Below, one piece after another: positions 1 through 6,120 of a stretch of DNA of 8,953 bases. Origin of the DNA: Spirochaetaceae bacterium (GTDB lineage: Bacteria > Spirochaetota > Spirochaetia > WRBN01); contig JAHHUI010000063.1 in assembly GCA_020024055.1 (NCBI GenBank), positions 1 through 8,953 of the forward strand. Reading direction: 5' to 3'. The first letter of the stretch is position 1. The number at the start of each line of letters is the position of its first letter. The translations under genes and the position numbers were made by a program. The notes under the pieces were generated by a model. It ran no database searches. It had not been told where the DNA came from and saw nothing but the letters and a program-made list of their open reading frames with translations.

Positions 1-756
1 GGCTTGATTATTCTGGCCACTGCATCTCCGGACTATTTAAGCTTCCCCGCGACAGCGAATCTTGTGCAAAAGGCGATTGGAGCGCCCAGCAGCTGTGCGG
101 CTTTCGACCTGCATGCGGCCTGCACAGGATTTATCTATGCGCTGAGCACAGCCCATGCTTTTCTGCACACCTCTAAAGACATGGAATATGCCGTTGTCAT
201 TGGCGCCGAGACGCTGACACGCATTATAGACTGGAAAGATCGCTCCACGGCGGTGCTCTTTGGCGACGGGGCGGCGGCCATGCTGCTGCGCAAACAAGGC
301 AATAAAGAATCTGTGCAAGACTATGTGCTGCATTCAGACGGCAATGCCGAGGCATTATACCGGCCCAAGGGCGGCGTGATGTGCAAGGACTTTAATAATA
401 TTGAAGAGACATACTTAAAAATGGATGGGCGGGCTGTCTATAATTTTGCTGTGCACAGCTTGGGCGAAGTGATTCAGGAAATCCTTTCGCGCAATGAAAA
501 AAGCATTGAACAGATTGACTGGATTGTGCCGCATCAGGCCAATTTTCGCATTATCGAGGCGATGTGCACACGCAGGGGATGGCCCAAAGAGAAATTTTTC
601 ATGAATTTGGAGCATATGGGCAATACCAGCGCGGCCAGCATACCTTTGGCCATGGCCGAGATGGAAGAAAAAGGATTATTAAAAAAAGGTCAATTAATCA
701 TCATGGCGGGATTTGGCGCCGGATTAACATGGGGGGCCAGCTTAATTGAGTGGTGA
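1..756 (+). CDS. fabH: 3-oxoacyl-ACP synthase III (FabH), 5'-truncated by window edge
   Basis: FabH condenses acetyl-CoA (or another short acyl-CoA) with malonyl-ACP to start fatty acid chains in the cytoplasm. The frame is open from base 1, so the gene continues to the left; by comparison with E. coli FabH (catalytic Cys112) roughly 70 N-terminal residues are missing. The complete Cys-His-Asn triad of the family is visible: Cys in HAACTGF (codon 121-123), His in VPHQANFRI (codon 532-534) and Asn in MGNTSAAS (codon 622-624). The C-terminus ends in the usual glycine-rich GFGAGLTWGASLI stretch. The TGA stop (754-756) lies inside the start of fabD, giving an 11-base overlap and probable translational coupling. 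Family assignment is firm; acyl-CoA preference cannot be read from this fragment. Confidence 0.96.
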   Translation, partial: GLIILATASPDYLSFPATANLVQKAIGAPSSCAAFDLHAACTGFIYALSTAHAFLHTSKDMEYAVVIGAETLTRIIDWKDRSTAVLFGDGAAAMLLRKQGNKESVQDYVLHSDGNAEALYRPKGGVMCKDFNNIEETYLKMDGRAVYNFAVHSLGEVIQEILSRNEKSIEQIDWIVPHQANFRIIEAMCTRRGWPKEKFFMNLEHMGNTSAASIPLAMAEMEEKGLLKKGQLIIMAGFGAGLTWGASLIEW

Positions 757-1711
757 AAAGAAAAAAATCGCTTTGCTTTTTCCCGGCCAGGGGGCCCAAT
801 ATGCGGGCATGGCCAAAGATCTTTTTGACGAACATGCCAGTGTGCGTTTATTATTTGAACAAGCCAGCGACGCAACGGGAACAGACTGTCGCAAATTGAT
901 GTTTGAAAGTGACGATGAAGCGCTGCGGCAGACAGAAAATACACAAATTGCAGTGACCTTAGCTAATTTAAGTGCACTATGCACTTTACAGGAAGAAGGC
1001 CTGTCCAAGCAGCAAATCACAGCCGCGGCGGGATTCAGCCTGGGTGAATATTCGGCCCTGGTGGCCTCTGGGGTCATCAGCAGCGAAATATGTTTTCATT
1101 TGGTGCGCGAACGCGGGCGCATTATGAAAGAACAAGGCGAGCGCATTATTTCTTCTTCAGGCGAGGCAGGCATGGCCGCTGTCATTGGACTGAGTCCTGA
1201 ATCTGTGGAAAGCGTGATCAAGCTGGCCGGGCGCAATGATGTGTTCTGTGCAAATTACAACAGCCCGACACAGGTGGTGATTTCGGGCCTGGCGTCGGGC
1301 ATTGATGCGGTGGAATCGCAGCTGACATCTGCCGGGGCCAGGCGTGTGCTGCGCCTGAAAGTTTCGGGGCCATTCCACACGCCGCTTTTAGAGCAGGCAG
1401 GAGAGGAATTTGGACATTTGCTCTCAGGCATTAATTTCCAGGCGCCCACATGCGCCCTCTTCAGCAATGTCATCGGCAAAGCAGTTTCCACAGGAGCAGA
1501 GGCTAAACAGCTGCTGGCCAAACAGATTTCACATCCGGTGCGCTGGATCAGCATAGAAAATGAAATAAAAAATATTTTGGGTGAAAGTTTTATTGTGATT
1601 GAAAGCGGGCCGGGCACAACATTGTGCGGGCTGTGGAAAGCAATGGGCTTTGATCAGGCATATCCGGCAGGCAAACACGAAGAAGTGATTCAGGCCTGTT
1701 CGCTATTATAA
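746..1711 (+). CDS. fabD: malonyl-CoA:ACP transacylase (FabD)
   Basis: FabD moves the malonyl group from CoA to ACP, supplying the extender unit for FabH and FabF. The 321-residue length is normal for the family (about 310). Visible motifs are GQGAQ near residues 14-18, the nucleophile Ser98 in GFSLGEYSALVASG, and the catalytic His211 in SGPFHTPLLEQAG. The start is TTG at 746: a TAA codon lies directly upstream in frame (743-745), and no ATG or GTG follows in frame before the conserved N-terminal strand, so TTG is the only sensible choice. A G-run at 731-736 may serve as a weak ribosome site, but coupling to the fabH stop eight bases downstream is as likely. Oddity: the common GHSLG nucleophile motif here reads GFSLG. 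Confidence 0.96.
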   Translation: MSGEKKKIALLFPGQGAQYAGMAKDLFDEHASVRLLFEQASDATGTDCRKLMFESDDEALRQTENTQIAVTLANLSALCTLQEEGLSKQQITAAAGFSLGEYSALVASGVISSEICFHLVRERGRIMKEQGERIISSSGEAGMAAVIGLSPESVESVIKLAGRNDVFCANYNSPTQVVISGLASGIDAVESQLTSAGARRVLRLKVSGPFHTPLLEQAGEEFGHLLSGINFQAPTCALFSNVIGKAVSTGAEAKQLLAKQISHPVRWISIENEIKNILGESFIVIESGPGTTLCGLWKAMGFDQAYPAGKHEEVIQACSLL

Positions 1712-1735
1712 AAAAATAAAGTAAGGAGTTACATC

Positions 1736-2488
1736 ATGTTATTAAAAGATAAAGTTGCATTTATCACCGGCGGTTCGCGCGGTATTGGCTATGAAATCGC
1801 ACGCACTTTTCTGAGCGAAGGGGCCCATGTCTATTTTAGTGAAATTGTGGACACTCCCGTATCCGACGAGCTGAATCAGCTGGCGGCCAAAACAGGCGCC
1901 AAAGTGGCTTGTCTGACATCCAATGTAACCAAGGAAGAAGATTGTATTGATGTGATTAAAAAAGTGAATGAAATGGCTGGGCGCATCGATATTGTGGTGA
2001 ATAATGCCGGCATTACGAAAGACGGACTGATTTTTCGTATGAAGGCGGATGACTGGAATGCAGTGATCAGCGTGAATCTGACGGGGGCATTTTTCATCTG
2101 TCGCGAGGCTGCAAATCTGATGATTAAACAGCGCAGCGGCAGTATTATTAACATGGCCTCGGTGGTGGGTGAAATCGGCAATGCCGGCCAGGTGAATTAT
2201 TCAGCCAGTAAAGGTGGATTGATTGCCCTTTCTAAAAGCCTGGCACGCGAGGTGGCCACCAGGGGCGTGCGCGTGAATGCCATTGCGCCCGGATTCATTA
2301 AAACAGCGATGACAGATGCTCTGAGCGAGGATCAACAGGCGGCTTTGCTGAAAACCATCCCCATGAACAGCATGGGGATGCCCAAAGATGTTGCCAATGC
2401 GGCATTATTCCTGGCTGGCGACCTCTCTAGTTATATCACCGGCCAAGTGATTAATGTGAACGGCGGCATGCATATGGGCGGCAATTAA
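1736..2488 (+). CDS. fabG: 3-oxoacyl-ACP reductase (FabG)
   Basis: FabG is an NADPH-dependent short-chain dehydrogenase that reduces 3-ketoacyl-ACP to 3-hydroxyacyl-ACP. It is 250 residues, a typical length. The Rossmann cofactor motif TGGSRGIG is at residues 11-18, NNAG follows in the fourth strand, and the catalytic set Ser142 (NMASVVGE), Tyr155 and Lys159 (YSASK) is spaced exactly as in E. coli FabG (Ser138, Tyr151, Lys155). The C-terminal signature ending in GQVINVNGGMHM is also FabG-like. The ATG start is supported by a strong AAGGAG at 1723-1728, seven bases upstream. It follows fabD by 24 bases. The position between fabD and fabF separates it from the many general short-chain dehydrogenases. 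Confidence 0.96.
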   Translation: MLLKDKVAFITGGSRGIGYEIARTFLSEGAHVYFSEIVDTPVSDELNQLAAKTGAKVACLTSNVTKEEDCIDVIKKVNEMAGRIDIVVNNAGITKDGLIFRMKADDWNAVISVNLTGAFFICREAANLMIKQRSGSIINMASVVGEIGNAGQVNYSASKGGLIALSKSLAREVATRGVRVNAIAPGFIKTAMTDALSEDQQAALLKTIPMNSMGMPKDVANAALFLAGDLSSYITGQVINVNGGMHMGGN

Positions 2489-2507
2489 AAACAATCTTGC
2501 ACAATGC

Positions 2508-2511
2508 GGAG
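2508..2511 (+). promoter_or_regulatory. ribosome binding site deciding the fabF start
   Basis: GGAG lies six bases before GTG at 2518-2520. The longest reading would begin at TTG 2497, but that codon has no purine-rich site before it and adds seven residues unlike the family. GTG 2518 yields a protein starting MKKRRIVVTG, the usual FabF N-terminus. Confidence 0.75.
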
Positions 2512-2517
2512 AAACAA

Positions 2518-3765
2518 GTGAAAAAACGAAGAATAGTAGTGACAGGCATGGGTGCCTTGTGCAGTGTGGGAAATGATATTGATGAAATGTGGGCCGCATT
2601 AAAGGCCGGAAAATCTGGCGTGGGCCATATCACACAAATTGATACAAATGGTCAGGGTGTGAAAATTGCCGCTGAAGTAAAAAATTTCGACCCCGGCAAT
2701 CATATGGACGAAAAAGAAGCCAGAAAAATGGCGCGCTTTTCAATATTTGCCTGTGCCGCGGCCAAAATGGCTCTGGATATGGCGGGTTTGAAAACAGGAG
2801 ACTTTGACCCTGTGCGCGCAGCGACCATTATTGGCGTGGGCGTGGGTGGCCTGGACGAAATGGAAAAAGGTTCAAATATTATTCAAGAACGTGGCCCCAT
2901 GGCCGTGCATCCGCTGATTATCCCGCGTATTATCTCTAACGAAGCGCCTGGGAATGTGTCCATGATGTTTGGCCTTCAGGGCCCGTGCCTGTGCACCACC
3001 ACGGCATGCGCCAGCGGCACTGATGCCATTACTGTGGCCGCCGATGCTATCCGCAGCGGCAGAGCCGACCTTGCCATCACTGGCGGTTCGGAAGCAGCTA
3101 TCAGCCCCTTGGCTGTGGCAGGGTTCACACGCCTGACAGCATTAACCACTGCTTTCAACGACCAACCCGAAAAGGCCAGCCGACCATTTGACAAAAACAG
3201 ATCGGGGTTTGTCATGGGCGAGGGTGCAGGTATTTTGATATTAGAAGAATATGAACATGCCAAGTGTCGCGGTGCGAATATCATCTGTGAATATGCCGGA
3301 GGCGCGATGACCTGTGATGCCTATCACCTGACCAGCCCGGCCCCCGATGGCAGCGGTGCGGTGCGTGCCTTCAATTTATGCCTTCAAGACGCAGGACTGA
3401 AGCCTGAAGACGTAGACTATCTTAATGCGCATGGCACAAGCACACCAGTGAATGACCCAACAGAGACTTTAGCCATTAAGCAAGTCTTTGGTGCGCATGC
3501 ACAAAAGCTGCACATCAGCAGCACAAAAAGCATGATGGGCCACACCCTGGGTGCCGCCGGCGGCCTGGAAGCCGTGGTCAGTATTTTGGCCATGAGAGAC
3601 GGATTTATTCCCCCCACAATTAACCTAGACGAGCCGGGCGAAGGCTGTGACCTGAATTATACACCCAATGTGGGCAAGACTGCACAAGTGAATGTGGTGA
3701 TGAGCGACAGCCTGGGCTTTGGCGGACACAATGGTGTTGTCTGTTTCAAGAAATTTAAGGAGTAG
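2518..3765 (+). CDS. fabF: 3-oxoacyl-ACP synthase II (FabF)
   Basis: FabF elongates acyl-ACP by decarboxylative condensation with malonyl-ACP. From the GTG start the protein is 415 residues, close to the family's usual 410-415. The thiolase-fold active site is complete: Cys164 in TTACASGTDA, His305 in NAHGTSTPVND, Lys337 in STKSMMGH and His342 in GHTLGAAGG, matching E. coli FabF with an offset of one to two. The end has the typical SLGFGGHN loop. These residues identify a condensing KAS I/II enzyme rather than a chain-length factor. KAS I (FabB) versus KAS II (FabF) cannot be settled by eye, but the operon position and GFGG region favour FabF. It starts 29 bases after fabG, the place where acpP is often found; no ACP reading frame fits there. 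Confidence 0.95.
   Translation: MKKRRIVVTGMGALCSVGNDIDEMWAALKAGKSGVGHITQIDTNGQGVKIAAEVKNFDPGNHMDEKEARKMARFSIFACAAAKMALDMAGLKTGDFDPVRAATIIGVGVGGLDEMEKGSNIIQERGPMAVHPLIIPRIISNEAPGNVSMMFGLQGPCLCTTTACASGTDAITVAADAIRSGRADLAITGGSEAAISPLAVAGFTRLTALTTAFNDQPEKASRPFDKNRSGFVMGEGAGILILEEYEHAKCRGANIICEYAGGAMTCDAYHLTSPAPDGSGAVRAFNLCLQDAGLKPEDVDYLNAHGTSTPVNDPTETLAIKQVFGAHAQKLHISSTKSMMGHTLGAAGGLEAVVSILAMRDGFIPPTINLDEPGEGCDLNYTPNVGKTAQVNVVMSDSLGFGGHNGVVCFKKFKE
3757..3762 (+). promoter_or_regulatory. ribosome binding site deciding the fabZ start
   Basis: AAGGAG sits in the last codons of fabF, directly before its TAG stop (3763-3765), and seven bases before ATG 3770. It selects this ATG over an upstream in-frame start at 3719 that lies wholly within fabF. 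Confidence 0.8.
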
Positions 3766-3769
3766 TAAA

Positions 3770-4195
3770 ATGACTGATATTGAACAATTAATTCCCCATC
3801 GCAAGCCCTTTCTCTATGTGGATCGCTTGATTTCCGCGGACAAAGACGGCGCTGTGGGTGAAAAGACCTATCATGCCGACGAATACTTTTTTGCCGGGCA
3901 TTTTCCTGAATATCCTGTGGTGCCTGGGGTGATTTTGGTGGAAAGCATGGCCCAGTGCGGCGGCGCGGCTGCACGCGAGGCGGGCTTTATCAAGGGCGAG
4001 GATTTATTTTTTTTGGCCACGGTGGAAAATGCAAAATTCCGCCGTCAGGTGCGCCCGGGAGAGACGGCAAGATTTGAAATTGTGAACACACGCGTGGGCG
4101 GCCCGATGATTCGCCAAAGCGGCAAAGTCTTCATTGGTGATGAAATTGCCTGTGAGGCCAGCTGGATGTGCCTGGTGGGTCCTGCGAAAAAATAA
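3770..4195 (+). CDS. fabZ: 3-hydroxyacyl-ACP dehydratase, FabZ type
   Basis: FabZ removes water from 3-hydroxyacyl-ACP to give trans-2-enoyl-ACP. The 141-residue hot-dog-fold protein opens with the family motif IEQLIPHRKPFLYVDR. The catalytic pair is His44 (FAGHFPEYP) and Glu58 (ILVESMAQ), separated by 14 residues as in E. coli FabZ (His54, Glu68). Glu rather than Asp at the second site argues for FabZ and against the FabA isomerase type. The later ENAKFRRQVRPGE segment is also characteristic. It starts four bases after the fabF stop. It is slightly shorter than the usual 145-150 residues. The name assumes fatty acid synthesis, which the operon supports; some spirochaete and delta-proteobacterial homologues are annotated only as FabZ-family proteins. 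Confidence 0.92.
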   Translation: MTDIEQLIPHRKPFLYVDRLISADKDGAVGEKTYHADEYFFAGHFPEYPVVPGVILVESMAQCGGAAAREAGFIKGEDLFFLATVENAKFRRQVRPGETARFEIVNTRVGGPMIRQSGKVFIGDEIACEASWMCLVGPAKK

Positions 4196-4207
4196 ACTTT
4201 GTACAAC

Positions 4208-4214
4208 GGGGAGG
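4208..4214 (+). promoter_or_regulatory. ribosome binding site deciding the OPT gene start
   Basis: GGGGAGG ends five bases before ATG 4220-4222. The longest reading starts at TTG 4199, upstream of this site and only three bases after the fabZ stop; the Shine-Dalgarno match favours ATG 4220. Confidence 0.75.
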
Positions 4215-4219
4215 CAGCT

Positions 4220-5758
4220 ATGCGTATCCATATTTCTACTATTTTGGTGGGTCTGATAGGATGTATAGTTATTTCAGCCAGTTCTCTCTATACAGCATTG
4301 CGGCTTGGGGCGCTTCCCTGGCCGCTTTTTTTAGCTGCATTGACAAGTTATTCCTTATTAAAACGCAAAAATCAGCTGCCTGATTTCACGCAGATAAACG
4401 TTGCGCACACAATGATGACATCTGGTTCTATGATTGCCGGGGCGGTGGCTTTTGTGCTTCCGGCGGTATTTTTCATGAATCCTCAGGCCTCTGTGCCTTT
4501 GCCCCAGGTCTTCATATTGATTGCCGTGGGCACCATTATTGGCCTAGCCAGCTCATGGCTGTATCGGCCTTTTTTTCTGGAAAAATTCCCTCTGCCCTTT
4601 CCTATTGGCACAGCCACGGCACAGATCTTGAACGCCGTGCAGCATAAAGGAAAAACCGGAGTGATTCTTTTGACATCAGGAATTTTCTCTGCTGCATTTG
4701 CCTTTATGCGCGACTTTTTCAGGAAGATTCCCGTTGTGGCATTGGGGGGTAATTTTCTTGTCTCGCCGATGGCAGTGGGGCTGGGCTTTCTGCTGAAAAC
4801 TTCAGGCATCATCTGGGCCGTCTCGGGCATCCTTATCCATGCCCTGATCATCCCCATATCAACACAGCATGGTCTTTTTTCTGATCTTGCGCATGCACAG
4901 CTGTGGATGAAAAGCCTGAGCATGGGCCTGATGATTAGCTGCGGCATGATGTATCTGCTCATCAGCTTGTGGCAAAATCGTTCATTTTTTGCACTCATTT
5001 TTAAAAACAGATCATTCACACGGCCCTCTGCTGTCTTTGTGGCGGCCATATCTGCCCTGGCAATATGGGCATTACTCATCACATACACACCATTGACCAT
5101 GCTTCAGGCAGCGCTGTTGATTCCTATTGTGCTGTGTACCAATTTTCTTTCCTGCATTATCTGTGGAAAAACAGGCATCAACCCCCTGGAAAAACTGGGA
5201 TTAACAGGATTTTTATGTATTGTGCTCATCACGAAAGTTCTGCCGTTGCAAGCGATTTTCATTGTGCTGATTGGGGCAGTGGCCTGTGGCCTGTGTGGAG
5301 ACCTGATGAATGATTTTCAAGTGGGCAAAGTGATGCACAGCCCGCCGGGACTGATGTTTTTGGCGGAAATATTTGGTGCATTCTGTGGCATTATTATTAC
5401 TGTCATTGTCTTCTTCGCCATCAAAACTACAGCTTCTTTTGGCTCGGAAAATTTTCCCGCGCCACAAGCGGCTGCTCTTTCAGCCATGCTCAGCGGAAAG
5501 ATTTACTCAGGAATATTCATCCTTGGTCTGGCTTTGGGGCTGCTCTTAGGGCTCTCTCGCTATGGAATTATGACTGCACTGGGCATTTATATGCCTTTGG
5601 CGATCAGCATGCCTATTGGCCTGGGTTCTCTCATATATCTCCTGACCCCAAAGAAAATACAGGAACAGGGTGCCTTGGCCGCGGGGGGCCTGCTGATGGG
5701 CGAAGGACTGACAGGCTCATTGATTGCTTTATGGGAAATGTTCAAATTGAAAACTTAA
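4220..5758 (+). CDS. OPT-family (oligopeptide transporter-like) membrane protein
   Basis: This is a 512-residue, very hydrophobic protein with about 12 or more membrane-spanning segments and no cleavable signal peptide. Several segments match the bacterial OPT pattern in order: INVAHTMMTSGSMIAGAVAF (59-78, the N-x-x-x-T...AG block), FPLPFPIGTATAQIL (123-137), LVSPMAVGLGFLLK (180-193), GINPLEKLGLTG (319-330, the N-P...G-x-T loop), DLMNDFQVGKVMHSPP (361-376), ALGIYMPLAISMPIGLGSLI (453-472) and GGLLMGEGLTGSLIA (489-503). OPT proteins import peptides or metal chelates in fungi and plants; substrates of the bacterial branch are mostly unknown, so none is proposed. It is shorter than many family members (550-700). 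It follows fabZ by 24 bases on the same strand and is probably co-transcribed with the fab genes. I recognised it by motif, not by search. Confidence 0.82.
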   Translation: MRIHISTILVGLIGCIVISASSLYTALRLGALPWPLFLAALTSYSLLKRKNQLPDFTQINVAHTMMTSGSMIAGAVAFVLPAVFFMNPQASVPLPQVFILIAVGTIIGLASSWLYRPFFLEKFPLPFPIGTATAQILNAVQHKGKTGVILLTSGIFSAAFAFMRDFFRKIPVVALGGNFLVSPMAVGLGFLLKTSGIIWAVSGILIHALIIPISTQHGLFSDLAHAQLWMKSLSMGLMISCGMMYLLISLWQNRSFFALIFKNRSFTRPSAVFVAAISALAIWALLITYTPLTMLQAALLIPIVLCTNFLSCIICGKTGINPLEKLGLTGFLCIVLITKVLPLQAIFIVLIGAVACGLCGDLMNDFQVGKVMHSPPGLMFLAEIFGAFCGIIITVIVFFAIKTTASFGSENFPAPQAAALSAMLSGKIYSGIFILGLALGLLLGLSRYGIMTALGIYMPLAISMPIGLGSLIYLLTPKKIQEQGALAAGGLLMGEGLTGSLIALWEMFKLKT

Positions 5759-6081
5759 GCTGTACCTTTAAGCACGGCCAGTCCGCGCTTAAAAGCAGAA
5801 TTGGGCCGTTTCAGTTCAGAGCTTCCGCGTGTAATTTTGCACAGACTGACCCCTAAATCCTTAGAGATTGTACGCTGCACAACACCCTGTTCCAACATTT
5901 TGATAATGGCTAGACGATTTGCAATGTCCAGAGATTCTTTCTCTGACAATAACAAATACAAAAAATCAAATGCCAGATCAGAATCTGCATACTTCAGGAT
6001 TTTAATTAAATCACTGAGATTTTCGCGTATATGTTTATAGTCAAGTGGCTTTTTTGTGCCCGGTTTCTTCATATTACTCAT
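5755..6081 (-). CDS. TrpR-family DNA-binding regulator
   Basis: This small protein of 108 residues (from ATG 6081) resembles the tryptophan repressor, which is also 108 residues in E. coli. After a basic, poorly conserved N-terminus it has the helical core FDFLYLLLSEKESLDIANRL (39-57 region), a helix-turn-helix QRTISKDLGVSLCKITRGSS (69-88), and the hallmark ITRGS at 83-87, where E. coli TrpR places Arg84 and Gly85 of the tryptophan pocket. An arginine (residue 56) near the E. coli Arg54 position is also present. The loop before QR appears one residue shorter than in E. coli TrpR. Start alternatives are ATG 6072 (105 residues) and a TTG at 6120 overlapping the rnhB stop; the TTG is unlikely because it falls in the -35 box. 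No trp genes are nearby, so the ligand and targets are unknown; a YerC-type TrpR relative is possible. Confidence 0.8.
   Translation of the reverse strand: MSNMKKPGTKKPLDYKHIRENLSDLIKILKYADSDLAFDFLYLLLSEKESLDIANRLAIIKMLEQGVVQRTISKDLGVSLCKITRGSSELKRPNSAFKRGLAVLKGTA
5767..5793. other. imperfect hairpin just past the OPT stop, inside the TrpR-like gene
   Basis: TTTAAGC (5767-5773) pairs with GCTTAAA (5787-5793), and inside a single A/C mismatch CGG (5775-5777) pairs with CCG (5783-5785) around a five-base loop. It starts nine bases after the OPT stop codon and could slow or end plus-strand transcription or protect the mRNA 3' end. There is no T-run after it on the plus strand, so it is not a standard intrinsic terminator. 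On the minus strand it lies in the last codons of the TrpR-like gene. Confidence 0.4.
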
Positions 6082-6091
6082 TGAAAGACAA

Positions 6092-6120
6092 ATTATAAGC
6101 CAAAAAAAAATTAAAGTCAA
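6092..6120 (-). promoter_or_regulatory. near-consensus sigma-70-type promoter for the TrpR-like gene
   Basis: Reading the minus strand, TTGACT (6120-6115) is followed by a 17-base spacer and a perfect TATAAT (6097-6092). Transcription would be expected to start about seven bases later, near 6085-6083, only a few bases before ATG 6081. The -35 hexamer contains the TGA stop of rnhB (6119-6117). The spacer contains nine consecutive T residues. No clear operator palindrome is visible. Spacing and match are good enough to be convincing without experiment, but the start site is inferred. Confidence 0.75.
6102..6110. repeat. nine-base A/T homopolymer in a promoter spacer
   Basis: Nine consecutive A on the plus strand (T on the minus strand) lie between the -35 and -10 boxes of the TrpR-like gene's promoter. 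It is the longest single-base run I noticed in the window. It also follows the rnhB stop by six bases, but no stable hairpin precedes it, so it is a poor candidate for a terminator. Confidence 0.7.

Noticed and set aside
2497..2517. Upstream TTG start for fabF.
   Set aside because: GTG 2518 has GGAG at the right distance and gives the standard N-terminus; the extra seven residues are not family-like.
4007..4014. Eight consecutive T within fabZ as a contingency (frameshift) tract.
   Set aside because: The frame is intact and fabZ is normally essential; the run simply encodes Leu-Phe-Phe-Leu. Nothing else supports switching.
4483..5100. A 205-codon open frame on the minus strand inside the OPT gene.
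   Set aside because: It is antisense to a clearly conserved membrane protein, its translation has no recognisable domain, and long antisense frames are common opposite hydrophobic genes.
6102..6110. The T-run after the rnhB stop as an intrinsic terminator.
   Set aside because: Only a five-base stem with a two-base loop (GGAAAACTTTCC region) lies upstream, too far away and too weak, and the run fits the promoter spacer better.
6082..6120. N-terminal extension of the TrpR-like protein from TTG 6120, giving a hydrophobic leader.
   Set aside because: These bases form the -35 box, T-rich spacer and -10 box of a promoter, the TTG lacks a spaced ribosome site, and ATG 6081 gives the normal family length.
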